A stretch of DNA of 64,000 nt. Source: Phaeoceros laevis (Eukaryota > Anthocerotophyta > Anthocerotopsida > Notothyladales). The DNA lies in the NCBI GenBank assembly GCA_049999765.1, contig JBNGIQ010009367.1, forward strand, positions 28,611 through 92,610, written 5' to 3'. The translations under genes and the position numbers were made by a program. The notes under the pieces were generated by a model. The model searched no databases. It had not been told where the DNA came from and saw only the letters and a program-made list of their open reading frames with translations. Shown here piece by piece: positions 23,057 through 35,298 of the stretch. Numbering within the stretch: the stretch's first letter is position 1; each line of letters opens with the position of its first letter.

Positions 23057-26000
23057 TTAGACCGTTACCCAATTGTGTAGCCTATCAGTCTCGCTAGAAG
23101 CTATACCAAGTCCTTTCAAGCGGTTGGCCATGACAGCCTGGGCCTTTTCGCAGTTGTCAATCAGCTCTTGAAGCCTGCTGTCTGCGTCCACATTACTAGC
23201 CCATCCAGGGGTGGTGCTCCCCGCCAAAGCAACTTCGAAGGGTCCGTCCGATGCCAAAATGGACGACCTCAAGCTCCTTTCTATCTCAGACTGCCTCTCT
23301 GCAGTATCCTTCACCTCGAAATCGAATTGAGGGCCCTCGAGTATATGTTGCATGCTGTGGTGACTATCTAATCGTACACTCAGCTGATCTAGCATATCAT
23401 TCACCTTTTGCTCTGCCCTTTCCACTTCTAGAACTTGGCTGTGTTCTTCCGTTGGAGTTGAGATGGGTAGCCAGGATTCTATAAGATTTGGAGCACGTGT
23501 GCAAGAAGGAAACCTTCTTTCCGCACGCTGTACAATTGGACTGGCCGCTTTCCTGCTGCTGAGGGTGTACTGCTGGACAATGTCATCTAACCTGGGTCTC
23601 TTGTAGAAATATCCACCTGAAAAGACACTTCTCTTTGCACCCAGTTCCCCAACCTGTGCTTCTGCACTGAGACGTCGAGGGAGTACATAGACAATCGGTG
23701 GTGGCTCACTACACAGAAGCAAAAGTCTTGAGTGAAATATCCTCCGAAAGATTTGCAACCAGAGGGGCACCACAGTGGCTCTTCCAAGGTCCAGCCAGTC
23801 AACCGTACAGCCTGTTTGTAGGATCTCATCCACCTCCCGCCTTGTGGCCAGACTGTTTTCTGAGATGCCATCGACCTGGCAGATGTAGTGCTGCAGAGTT
23901 TGTCCAATAGCCATTTTCTGCACATCTATACTTTGAAGCAAGTCGGTCTTCTTCCTTGAAGGAACAGTACTCGACTTGGAGCTCCTCCCGCCGTGACTCC
24001 ACATCCCCTTCTCGGAAGCAACATGGGGAGGAAACGGAGGCAAGGCACAAAAGTCCAGGACCTGTATGATAGGCTGGACAGTGCCTGGCAGATTCCAGCC
24101 ATATGTAGGCAGTTCTTGGGAGCCTGGTAAGGCAGGCTGATACTCCGGAGGTGGCCAGTGAAGAGGACTTGCTGAAGCAGCATTGCGGATGTCCTGTGAT
24201 GCCTTCCGCACAGCGCAGTTGAAAACGCTAATGCAATCCTGGGGTTCAACGGCAGTTGGTGCCAAATACGTTAGTGACTGTGATTCAATTTCCAAGTGCT
24301 CCAGCACAAGGTCCCGCACATGTAAGGAGCGCAAATTAGGCTGCTTCGGTGCCTGTTCTGCCAGCCAGCTCAAAGACTCTTGCAAAGATTTGTCGTCCAA
24401 GAAAACATTGGAGAGCTTTCCTTCTGGGTTTGGGCTTTCCCCAATAAAAACAATGGATGAAGATCTAACCCTGTTAGCATCAAAGGTTCGGAGGTGCAAG
24501 GCAAGTGCTAGCTGCTCTTCAGCAGTTTGCACCCCATGAGTAATTCCATCAATCCCATGAGTAATTCCATCAACATGCCTCTTCCAATTGCAGGTTTTCC
24601 AGCTCCTCGATGCTATAACAAGAAGAGGTAACTGTGATCCGGGAGCTATAGCATCCACCAAGGCATGCAATCTACGTCGTTCTGAAGTGGTATCAAAAGC
24701 CTCGGCCATAAGAAATACGACTCCAGAAGCACCATAGAGAGATTCACAACCATCCAGAGCACCTCCATTGAATGCAACATCTCTTAATACGAAACAGAAG
24801 GATACGCCATTGATGTTCATTTCCTCCACTGCTACAGGGCTGTACTTGTTACCTTGACCTTTAGTACTGTGAGGTTTAACACTCTGTTGATGTCCAGATG
24901 AAATTTTAGTCATCTTAGCCCACAACCAATCACCCAATACGTTGCCATGACTTCCATGAAAACTGTGTGGGCTCTCTTGTTTATCGTTTAGCCTGGTGCA
25001 AACAGCCAGCTTCCAGCATATACTTTGTGATGGAAGGTTGTTCTTGATCAGTATTGGAGCTGCGAGGGCTGGTACATCGAGGCTTGCCCACATCTGAGTC
25101 AGCTTCTTAGAGCGATCAGAAAGCACCTGGTCAACGTTGAGCTCCACAAAGTCTAGCATGTTGTAAGTAAGCTCCATACCCGAACCCTGAAGACATTCTG
25201 CATCATGTCATCTTCATGAAATACAATCAACTTGAGGCCCCAAAACAAAACCATGTTCACTCACCTGCTTTCTCCCTAACAAAGGAGGTCCAGCTGAAAG
25301 TGAGCTGAGAGCTGCCTCCGCCCTCTCCATACGCCTCTGCTTCCACAAAAGAGAAGCTGTAGTTCTCGACTTCCACCTCCTGCATATGGAGTAGGTTTCT
25401 CAGTTGTATTGAATTGAAAAAACTTGCATCAATAATACAAGAGAAAGTCTCCAACAAACCTGAACCAGAGTCGTGCCTTCCCAGAGTAAGCTTCTTCCCT
25501 GTGCAACTCTATTCTCAGCTCCTCCTCGTGCTTCTTCCTTTCTAGAGCGATTGCAAACAACCTACGTTCCTCATCCTCTTGGGCCTTCTTTCGGGCATCC
25601 TCTTCAGCTCGTCTCTGAGCAATTTGCAGGTGGTAAAGTGCTACTTCTTCTGCTTTTCTGGCTGTAGATTCTTCAAAGCTTCTGATTGCTGCTTCTGCTG
25701 CTTTCCTTTGTAGAAGTTCTTCCTCTCTCCTTCTGACCATCGACATTTCTGATTTTTGCTCAAAACTAAGGCGTTCGTGAACAGTGACAACTTTTGTGTC
25801 CCTTCTCTTGTGGATCGTGACATCCTCCTCATACGGCTTTCTCTTGTTCCCTACCTGATGAGCTTCGGATTGCACAGCATTCCAGCTACCAATAGAAGTG
25901 GGCCCGTTTGGACTACCAACAATGTTGGCACTCATCCAGGTTGTCAGAGAAGGAGACTCGCCTAGACTAGAAGCGGATCCAGTCTCAAGCCCAGCCACAG

Positions 26001-28471
26001 TGTTGAAAGCGCCCACATCCTGATCTTCATAATCAGGCATGTCCTCTTCTGGAGTTGGAGAGCTAGGAACTGATATGTTGACAATTGGCCAGACTGCACT
26101 GTCCTTAATTGAGTCGATTCGACTTTGTACATCCGCAACAACTTCCACAGATTGTTTAGCCGCCACCAATCGTGAACGTCGTGTTGGAAAATCACCCTGC
26201 CAGGAAGAATATGGACCTTCCTTCACCAAATAATTCTTCTCATATTCTTTCACTGAAAATCCCACAGTTCCACTGTAGGAGATAAGGATGTTCACATCCT
26301 CGCCCTGCAAACGAACACATGAATTATGCACTTAGATTCTGTAATCAGGCCATTTCTCAGCCACAAAATGGCTTTCCTTAAGACCTCATATTGCACAACA
26401 ACAAAACGTGGCACGTATTGGAAGAGCATTGTCATCCTTGACGTTGTAAAGTACCTCCATACCAAGCCACTCCACCACCTGCGAAACTGGGATACCTTGA
26501 TTCTTTTGTAATCCACTGTGGAGGGAGTACAGTGCTTGACTGCGTAGCTGTACAAAAGCCATAGATGATGCTCAGAGAAGCAGTGAGGTGTTTGAGGGTA
26601 TCTCCATCTGTATGGATGTGAATGCATGTAAGTCCTGTCTACAGGTGGCTCTGCGGGTATTGCACCTTTGAAAAGTGTGCATGCATTAGACATGCTTGCA
26701 GATAGGTTGCTCTTCTTGCAAGCCTAAAAAAAGCGATATAGTTGCCACTCCTGCTAGCTCTGTGTTGGATCATGCAAATTGCTGATCAACATCAAACTGC
26801 AGAAGTACTGATATTATAGGAGCTCCACTTTAGCCCTCAGAACCACTGTGGGGGCACCAGACATGAGATCACAAAGTCCAGAAACAGCTGTCCACCAGAG
26901 GCTAACGCCCATCATATTTAAAGAAAACACCAACCTGGCGACCATTCGTGCGAAGAGCACTTCCGGAGTGTTTCTCATTTCGGCAGTCATTTTTGCGAGA
27001 TCCAGCGACAATTCTGCTGGTTCCACCTGATCATCATTAACCTCAGGAACTAAAGACACGTCCTTGGATATTCAAGCCCATGAAAGGGGACAAACCACGG
27101 CACAGAAGACCTACCAAATAACCAGGGTGTTTGTCAAGCTTGAGCAGAGCATAATAGCCTCTAAATTCTGCTTCAGATGCAACTGGAGTTCCTCTTTTTC
27201 GATGATCATCGTACATCTCAAAAAGGTCCACAGAGGCCTTATTCATCTGCTCTATGTTCAGATGCGGATCGAAACCCTCGTTAAAGCCTTCTCCCTTCGC
27301 ATACTCACAGAGTTCATGCATGGCCAAAATGTGAAACCGTATCTGCATTCAAAAGGCCGGCTACTAAAACTCCTTGGCAACCTATCAAAATGATCCAGTG
27401 AGATACACAAGATCATATTGCACGCAGAGACTTCACAACACTAACCATCTGCTCGTGCATAGAAATAGCGTCTTGATTGAAAATATGTTGCATTCTTAAA
27501 TCCATCCGCACAGCTCTCATCCGATCCCACAAGAAACTGTGCAAACTGACAAGCTCGTCATCGTATGGCCTCTCAATAAGTTTGAGCAAGTGGTTCACAG
27601 TCCTCTGCAACACAGGTAGGGGTCTAATAACCGAGGCCTCCTTCTCTGCAGTCCTCGTATACTGCACATGCCAACGCCAACGTAAGCCCCTGCTGTCGCC
27701 ACAACCTGAGTTAGCTCAAGACCCGCAACTACCAACCTTTTTGACAGCGAGATGCACACTGCTCTGCGTCCTGTCACCATCCAGCCGCTCAAACTTGTCT
27801 AAATCCCCCTTTCGCTCCCTTGCCAACCGCTCCACCTCTGCAAAGCAAGCACCGGGTTATCAGATTCTATCACCTGCCAAAACTATGCATTCACAACAAC
27901 TCAACATTTTCCCACCTGGACACATATCAGGACAAGTTCCTAGAATGGCATCCCCTCCCTCCACCACTGGCCAGTCCTGATCTTCCACCATTTGGTCTCC
28001 CGCAGGCGACTTCTCTCGGGTCGCTGATACAGCAGGCGCAAAAGGCACATCACGTGCAGCAGGCACTAACTCCGCCTGCTCAGCTCCAAAACGCTTCATC
28101 CGTCTGGCCTTGGCTTCTTCCTCCCTGACAGCTCCCTCACTCGAGGAAGGCATCCTTGCAAGCCCCGGTCCTTTCGCCCTCCCACTGGGGATCCCAGACC
28201 TGCTCCTTGGAGGAGGGGACCTCGATTCGGCTCTGGACCTCGTCCCATTCTCACTCGCTGCCGTGGTGGCAGCTGCAGCAGCACTCAACTTGAACCCCAC
28301 GCTGCCAGCGGCTATGCCAGCAGCACCAAATTGAGATGCCGGCCCCGGCCCGGGTCCTGGCCCTGGTTTGCCAATCCCTGGCCCCGTAGCCGCACCACGG
28401 CCAAACACAACAGGCCTGGGCGGTGGCGCCACTGGGCCAGTTCCACTGAAGCGCACGCTTGGGTCCTCCAT
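23057..28471 (-). CDS. SAC3B: SAC3/GANP-domain protein (SAC3B-like, TREX-2 scaffold)
   Basis: Ten exons: 27916-28471, 27737-27837, 27446-27661, 27115-27342, 26935-27026, 26666-26759, 26455-26547, 25460-26304, 25265-25379, 23057-25186. All phases agree, giving 1489 residues. After a Gly/Pro/Ala-rich N-terminus comes the entry motif GTCPDMCP, then EVERLARERKGDLDKFERLD. The SAC3/GANP helical domain contains IRPLPVLQRTVNHLL, WDRMRAVRMDLRMQHIF, AMHELCEYAKGEGFNEGFDP, YYALLKLDKHPGYLVEPAEL and RLARRATYLQACLMHAHF. A long charged coiled coil (EEELLQRKAAEAAIRSFEES) and a large C-terminal region follow. In yeast and animals SAC3/GANP scaffolds TREX-2, which couples transcription to mRNA export at the nuclear pore. 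The last 700 residues lie in one exon and match plant SAC3B architecture in size. Confidence 0.93.
24533..24574 (-). repeat. 21-bp tandem duplication in the SAC3 coding sequence
   Basis: Two adjacent 21-bp copies (24533-24553 and 24554-24574), differing by one or two bases, lie in frame and encode IDGITHG twice. Confidence 0.9.
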
Positions 28472-29036
28472 CGCGCCCAGACACTACATTGAGAGCTGGA
28501 TTCCTGCTGCACTAGAGAGAAGACGTTGAAACTTGCCAAGGAGAGTAAAGAAGAATCGCTCGGCTGCTCGGCGTTTACTAACTTTTTAGTGAGGCGCTAA
28601 AGAGGCTCCTTTTGCATTAGGTTTTATTTATTTGTTTTGTGGCCCTCTTTGCCCTAAATTTCCTTTCCTTTCTATTCCCATAATTGATTCCTTTATTGAT
28701 TGACTTTTGCTTTAGCCAAATGGCCCAAATCCTTGGGATTGTGTCGTTTTGATTCTTTTGAAAACCAACTTTACCATACTCAGGTACAAATGAATAACAA
28801 TAAATGAGCTTCATTTTATCATTTCATAATGGAAGATAAGAGCTAAAATGCACACATGGCAAGTACGTACATATACAAAGAAACGAGATAGTTGGGAAAG
28901 ACTCCGAAAAGAGTTCGAAAAGAAAGCATATAGCACAAACCTAATCACCTAGTTGTAGTTATATTTTTCTAATCATGGATTAATCTTATATATTAAAAAA
29001 ATAGGGGTAGCTATTGTCTGTCCGTCCGTTCGTCCG

Positions 29037-29082
29037 CCCTAACCCTAACTAATAATAAACCCTAACCCTAACTAATAATAAA
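29037..29082 (+). repeat. 2 x 23-bp tandem repeat containing telomere-like CCCTAAC
   Basis: Each 23-bp unit holds CCCTAACCCTAAC followed by TAATAATAAA. The Arabidopsis-type telomere unit is CCCTAAA, so the match is only partial. Confidence 0.85.
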
Positions 29083-29148
29083 TGATATAGACATCTGGAA
29101 GCAACCGTTCTCTTTTAGTATATGTTATTAGCAAGCAACAAGATTATT

Positions 29149-29244
29149 TTGGTAAGGTTCTTTTAATTTTGTATGTTATTATTATTATATTGTTGTTAGT
29201 TATATTAGCTTTGAAGAATTTGGTAAGGTTCTTTTAATTTTGTA
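29149..29244 (+). repeat. 25-bp direct repeat next to the large gap
   Basis: TTGGTAAGGTTCTTTTAATT and five further bases occur at 29149-29173 and 29220-29244, 71 bp apart, ending a few bases before the Ns. Confidence 0.9.
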
Positions 29245-29252
29245 AAAAAATT

Positions 29253-29652
29253 NNNNNNNNNNNNNNNNNNNNNNNNNNNNNNNNNNNNNNNNNNNNNNNN
29301 NNNNNNNNNNNNNNNNNNNNNNNNNNNNNNNNNNNNNNNNNNNNNNNNNNNNNNNNNNNNNNNNNNNNNNNNNNNNNNNNNNNNNNNNNNNNNNNNNNNN
29401 NNNNNNNNNNNNNNNNNNNNNNNNNNNNNNNNNNNNNNNNNNNNNNNNNNNNNNNNNNNNNNNNNNNNNNNNNNNNNNNNNNNNNNNNNNNNNNNNNNNN
29501 NNNNNNNNNNNNNNNNNNNNNNNNNNNNNNNNNNNNNNNNNNNNNNNNNNNNNNNNNNNNNNNNNNNNNNNNNNNNNNNNNNNNNNNNNNNNNNNNNNNN
29601 NNNNNNNNNNNNNNNNNNNNNNNNNNNNNNNNNNNNNNNNNNNNNNNNNNNN
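29253..29652. other. assembly gap, 400 N
   Basis: Exactly 400 Ns in an AT-rich repeat-bearing context; the true length may be unknown. Confidence 0.98.
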
Positions 29653-30510
29653 ATAGAACATCCTCAAGCGCAGTGCATTGGAGGCATTAGTTAATTGTTT
29701 AAACATATGATTAGATTGTAGGAGATTACTTCTACATTGACATTGAATCCTCAAAGAAATGTTCAAAGACTATCATGCTTCAAAACATATATATAAACAA
29801 ATACACATCTTTAAAAATCCACCTTCAGCTTCTCAATTGCTTTATTCATCTAATTGTTAAGTCCACCTAAGCTTTCAGCTGCTAATCTAGTGAACTTACA
29901 AAAAGATACATGCCCCGATGCAACTACCCTATTTTATAGGCCAGGCTCAGGTTCATGTTCAACCAACGATCACCTGACTGAGTTTCAGTTGAAACTGTCA
30001 AAAGTTATCACTCTAACCTATCATTTATGAACTCCTCAGTAACTTTCACATCACACCAGTTTTAACCATAATTTGAACTACACTACACGTGTCACTTGAT
30101 GCTTTTGTCATCAGCAATCGTGTTGCGACTTTCATTTTCAGACACAAATCTTCTTTCAAGTTTGCTCACACACAGCATCAACACCTCTTTCTTCATAACT
30201 TTCTCATTTTATCTTGGTTCATTGTAGCTTTACTTGTGTCTTGTTTCTTGTTTAATACCACATGCTCCTCACATCCTCCATATTCTCATCCGCACTCATG
30301 CTCAATCTTCTTTCCAATCTCTCCTTGCACAGATTTCTCATTCCATGACAATGTGTGCTTGCCTTGTGTTACTGCTTCTGAGGAAGAAGAACTGGCCTTA
30401 CATCCAAGTGGGCGGCTAAGTTGAGGTATCGATTGGTAAAATGTTGTGCAGCTTTCAAAAAAATTAAGGTTAGGTAATGACATGTCCCCATGGCTCAGAC
30501 ATGTCATGAA

Positions 30511-30673
30511 GTGGGTTCGTCATGGCTAATGGCTTTGATACGAGTAATGGTACGACTAGTTAGTGGGTTCATCATGGTCATGGCTAATGGATTTGATATG
30601 AGTAATGGTACGACTAGTTAATGGGTTCGTCATGTCTAAGGGCTTTAATACGAGTAACGGTACGACTGGTTAC
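30511..30673 (+). repeat. degenerate tandem repeat, three copies of 52-58 bp
   Basis: Copies start at 30511, 30563 and 30621 and share GGGTTC, CATG, CTAATGG, TTTGATA, GAGTAATGGTACGACTAGTTA with substitutions. Confidence 0.85.
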
Positions 30674-30707
30674 GGGTTCGGCCGCTTAGTGTCATACGGT
30701 TAATGAT

Positions 30708-30897
30708 TAAGATCTCCGTCGTGGGGTTTGTCGTGAAGTGGTTACTAGTGATTACGGGGATTCTGTACGGGTAGAAATTTGGGAATAGAAAATTTCAATG
30801 GTTAAGATCTCCGTTGTGGGGTTTGTTGTGAAGTGGTTAATAGTGGCTACGGAGATTCTATACGAGCAAAATTCTTAGAATGGAAAAATCCCGCTGG
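30708..30897 (+). repeat. degenerate tandem repeat, two copies of 95 bp
   Basis: Copies start at 30708 and 30803 (TAAGATCTCCGT) and run side by side for 95 bp each with scattered changes. They directly follow the preceding 52-58 bp repeat block. Confidence 0.85.
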
Positions 30898-31928
30898 GTT
30901 CAAGGTCTCGTACTGTAATGGGTCTGGGCAATTGCCCCAAGAAATGATACCGAATGCTCGGAAAAAAATAAAATTTTTGAAGGTTTCAAAACCAAGTCCT
31001 TTAAAGGTTAAGATCATATTAGGTTACTAAGATTGTATATATACATACAAGTTCTAAAAAGGCTATTGCCTTGGATGCCAAGTATGAGCAAGGCAGATAT
31101 CTTGATTGTGTAAAACATTGTCTAGGGGTGAGCAGCTTACCTAACTAGTTTGAGAGAAGCTTCCTTCTTGATCCAAAAATTTACTAATCCAACAATCTTA
31201 GAAGCCTTCAAGGCAAGAATAATTAGAACGGTACGCGACGCCTAAGCTTTTGATGGGTGCCTTCCAGCATGCTACAACCTTGTGGGATTAGAGGTCACCT
31301 TGTAGGTATACCATACTCTCCTTCCCAAAAGTGTGGTCTATAGTCAAAGCAGTATAACCAAACTTCCTTCCTTTCGTTTGCACAAGTAACACATGTATGT
31401 ATTCCGACTCTAGACTTTATGTCCTCCATGTCCCTGCATCTAAAATCGCCACCGTGACGTCGTCTCCCGTATTTGACGGAGTCCTCCAGTATGTTACGTA
31501 TATGCCAGACGCTTGTGCCACCGTAGAAAGGGCATCCAGTGTCCTCCAATTTGACTTTGCAGTGGAGTCAAACAGATTTAAATTGCGGTAGACCAGACCA
31601 GAAAAGATGGTAAGGTTTCAATACGGTGGTCATCGGTTGACAAGTTTCTTACCCACAGAGCAAATCAATCTACTCCCAGGGCTTGCATCACAATGTTGAC
31701 GATACAGTTCGTCTATAATAGTTAAGGCACTCATTTGAGTTCATGTGCGCAGCTCGGACAATAAATTTACCCCGTTTCACAATCCTAGGTAGCCCTGCCA
31801 GACGGGCATCTCCACCCACCAGTTTCGCAATCAAATCTGGCATCACGCTAGCTGTGGCAAGCTAGCTGTGAGCCTATTATCATCTACAAGCGGCGCCACA
31901 CCAGTATGAGGGAAAGAGCATATTTAGC

Positions 31929-32551
31929 TCAAAATCCGTGAATTTTGATCAAATCCTTCTTCACAACTCCAGCCTACACAAACGGGACGGATAACATTTC
32001 GTCATAAGCGAAGTCCCTTCGCTCAGACGCGCCGACCTCAAAATCTGTTGACAAGCACAACTTACCTGAACAAGGAACTGGGACACATTCTTGCGCTGGT
32101 CCCCTTGTAGCTGAATCACCTGACCCAGCTCAGGGTCCTGCACCACTGTCCCATTACAGCAGAATTCCTGCAAAAACCCATGTCAGCATATGAACCAGAA
32201 AACTGGAAGGCAGACAACTGCACTGGATGACCACTCGTACCGAACCCACTCAACTTGCTTCATACCTTCTTAAAGTCCTTTAAAATCTTGTTGTAATTGA
32301 ATTCCTTCTTGAGGCCCTGCACGGTGGTTAGACTCTTTCTGCCGTTCCGCTGCTGGACTCGAACATGCACATAGTCCTTGGATCCTGCACCTGAATCCTC
32401 AGCATTCGCATCTGCGAAAGGATCTGCACCCCCAAAGACAAACGTTTAGCATCTCAGATACACCAGCACCATGGCTCAGCCACCAGGATAAACACGAGCG
32501 TCCAAGCCACCTACCAAAGGCCCCAGCGATCTGGATGTCTAGATCTGACAT
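31929..32551 (-). CDS. translation initiation factor eIF1 (SUI1)
   Basis: Four coding exons (32515-32551, 32266-32423, 32066-32167, 31929-31973) give 113 residues, the exact plant length. Key stretches are MSDLDIQIAGAFDPFADANA, YVHVRVQQRNGRKSLTTVQG, KEFCCNGTVVQ, LGQVIQLQGDQRKNVSQFL and the end VVKKDLIKIHGF. eIF1 binds the 40S ribosomal subunit and enforces accurate start-codon choice. A leader intron (donor after 33192, acceptor before 32614; 577 bp) precedes the start codon. A TATA box and a telo-box upstream fit a highly expressed translation gene. Confidence 0.97.
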
Positions 32552-32614
32552 GAACCTGAGTTGAATGGTCCCAACCAAGAGGCTTCTTCTTGGCTATTAA
32601 GAGCTTATGCACAC

Positions 32615-33191
32615 CTGCAAAAGCACTTCTTGTTAGCTTCCAAATATCGAGTTGCACGGGACAACCAAAACAAACAGGCTTCCACCTGCACGAAAGAACA
32701 GCAGAGAAACAACCACATACAAAAGGAACGAACCACCTTACTCTGTACTACACCAGCTGCACCATCACTCTACGCAGACCAAGGCATAACCACGCATTCG
32801 CTGTCCTACCAACAAACAGCAATGTACAAACCTACAAAATCCATGAAAGCATCTTTCACCAAAACCAAAGCAGAAACCACACCCTATATCTCCACCACAA
32901 TTACAGACTCTGCACCCTGAAATCAGAGCGGAATTCCCGCCAGGATTCCACAACCGTACTCCACCAGCCATCTAACAAAGCAAAACCCTATACCCGATGC
33001 ACAGAAACACAAGGTTCAACAAAAGATTTAACACAACAACAGAGTGCGCCTAGCCGAAGACAAGAAAGAATTCCAGCGGCCTGCCACACCCCGCTGACGC
33101 CGTTCCGGACAACACCACACGGACGGCCCCTCCCGGTACAGGAGGCAGGAAACCTACAGACGCGCTTGGAAGAGAAGGCGTAGACACTCAC
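32615..33191 (-). other. 5'UTR intron of eIF1
   Basis: The donor TTTG|GTGAGTG and acceptor TTTTGCAG|GTGTGC on the minus strand bracket 577 bp between the TATA-proximal leader and the start-codon exon. Leader introns are common in plant translation-factor genes and can boost expression. Confidence 0.6.
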
Positions 33192-33340
33192 CAAAGCGCT
33201 GGGGGCGGGCGATGAGGGCAGCGGCAGGGCGCAGCGGCAGCAGAGGTGAGGGCAGGGCGGAGAACGGAGAAACGGAGCCACAAGATCGCGAGAGAGCGCC
33301 TTGGGGCAATGACGCACCTCACAGGCCCTCTCTCTATCTC

Positions 33341-33347
33341 TCTTATA
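33341..33347 (-). promoter_or_regulatory. TATA box of eIF1
   Basis: TATAAGA reads on the minus strand about 150 bp upstream of the leader donor, followed by a CT/GA-rich leader. Confidence 0.55.
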
Positions 33348-33428
33348 CGCGCCGCGTGGGTACTTTTTCCCTACCGGATTAAAAACCCGCATCATAAATG
33401 GCACTATTCCCATCTCAACCACAGCCGC

Positions 33429-33436
33429 AACCCTAG
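33429..33436 (+). promoter_or_regulatory. telo-box AACCCTAG upstream of eIF1
   Basis: AACCCTA is the plant telo-box found in promoters of translation and ribosome genes. Here it lies about 85 bp upstream of the TATA box. Confidence 0.45.
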
Positions 33437-35298
33437 TTAAAGCATGTAGCCTTCCTGACCGTCTCTCCCACTGGGAATGCTGCGATGGCAGCAGGACGGG
33501 GAGCTGGGGCCCGGGCCCCGCCGGTCCCCGGCCAGCGCGGGCAGGCGTGCCCAGGGCACGTGTTGTGCATGAAGGGACGGTCCGTCGCATAGCGATGCAT
33601 TCACTCGCAAGACGCAAGCAGCACTCGGAGTCCGTCCGTCCAGTACTTCCCTCTTTTCTTTTGTCCCTTTTTTCCCTGCACTGCACGTCAAAGCCTTTGC
33701 AAAAAAGGGAGCAACGGCAGAAAGGCATGGTGATGGTGGCAAAGGTACTGCAACTAGGCCCCTGCTTGTTTGTTTCTCTCTTCTGTTCTTCCTTCCTTGG
33801 CAGCAGGAAGGCAGGCAAAGGCACAAGCTCTTCCTCCGAGGATGCGCCTTTTGGTGGAGCAGGAGTTTTGGCACATTATCTGTGCCTCCTTTTCTTTTGC
33901 TTTTCTGCTACCTCTGGGACATACACAGATGAAACAGCCAAAACAGCGTCTGGTCGGTGAATGATCATGGCGAGTCAGACTGGTCACCACCGGTTGTCTC
34001 TGAGAGAAGTCAATGGTCTAACAACAATATCCTGATGAGAGGCTGATGAGAGAGTAATACACAGGGCGGGGCAAAGTAGCCATTCACTTGAGAATGGTGG
34101 AAGAGCCAGCCAGCAAGCATGCCAGCCGGCCAGCCTAGGCAGTCCAGCTCGTTCCGTGCACCAGATACCTTGCGTGAGGAATGGCCAGGGAGATTGAGTA
34201 TACAGAGGTTGTCACCAGGCATTTGCCAGGTGATGATTGTTATCACGGAGTCCAACGTAGTCCGGCCTGGATGCCCTGCCCCGCCCAGACTGCAGCAGGC
34301 AGGCAGGCAGGGCAAAGCTGCGGAAGCAGGTTGATGAAGCAGGCAAGGCAGGCAGAGGAGGCAGCACAGACTCATTCCGTTGGCACGCAACGCAGGCGGG
34401 TGCACAGCACAACGTCTGGCCCAGTCGGCAGGCAGGTCCAGGCCGGCCCTCCCTTGTGCTGTCCCAGGCTTGTCAGGGTGCTGGTTGATGGGTTACTTTG
34501 GACGCTGGCCCGGGGGACTGGTGTGGAAGGCTGCGGACACGGTCAAACTCATGTTCCTGCTTGCTTGCTGGTGGAGAGATGTGAGCTGTGCCCACCTTTT
34601 GCGTCAGTTTCGATGCATCTCACTGCTGCGTCTGGAGTATGTGAGATATCGTCGCACCTGTCCTCTCCTGCACTTGCCTCGCAATTTGTATTGACCTGTT
34701 TCTATATTGAGGGCCAAGCCCGTTCCACAGATGGACCCCTCCACCCTCACTCTCTTCAGCCGCGACTCCATTGAACATGTGAGGTGAATTTCCAGTCACC
34801 AGCCGCAGCTGTACCCACTCTCTCACCTCCGCATGTGCCAAGGGACCGCTCACCTTCATCTCCTTGATCTCAGAGAAAGCTGTTCTTGACCTCATCAGCA
34901 GCTCTTTGATAATGCATTTACAATATACAAGCCTACAAGGTACATGGATTCGATTAAGCTAAGTCAGATTCCCTCCAATTCATTGAGAAGTCGAAAGCAC
35001 ATGCAGAGCTCCTGCATGCACCTTTCCACATCCTTCAATCCTTGGTTAGCTCAAAATCGTACAGGAGGTACCATGTCTTTTGGCTTACAAAAAGGCCAGC
35101 CACCGTTTCAAGGATGATCTTGTTCGATGACGACAACCTCAAGTCTGCAACACATCCCAAAATAAAAACAGGGAAGGTTTTGACGGATTTATACTGGACT
35201 TCTAAATTCCCGTGCACATGCCGTAAATACACGGTTCAAGTATCAAGTATTTTCTGCGGGTAAGACTTCCCCACCCTGAACACTATGGCCACTGTCTT
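33437..35298. other. spacer between eIF1 and SERINC
   Basis: Long open frames on both strands are low-complexity and overlap one another; none is recognised. The part nearest 35298 is probably SERINC 3'UTR. Confidence 0.45.

Larger units (their letters stand above)
28472..31928. other. AT-rich gene-poor stretch with a 400-N gap
   Basis: Contains the SAC3 promoter side, telomere-like and degenerate tandem repeats, and the N gap at 29253-29652. One minus frame (31295-31549, with CANERKEVWLYCFDY and HFWEGEYG) looks protein-like but has no recognised family or upstream exon. No gene is claimed. Confidence 0.5.

Noticed and set aside
31295-31549. 84-codon minus-strand ORF with a Trp/Cys-rich end
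   Set aside because: Looks protein-like but begins at a non-ATG codon and no neighbouring exon could be joined; kept only as a note in the intergenic entry.
33547-34774. several 100-280 codon ORFs between eIF1 and SERINC
   Set aside because: GC- and repeat-rich sequence gives open frames on both strands with repetitive residues; none resembles a known protein.
35035-35232. 65-codon minus ORF just downstream of SERINC
   Set aside because: Has a nice beta-strand-like peptide but lies where the SERINC 3'UTR should be and could not be joined in phase to SERINC or any other gene.
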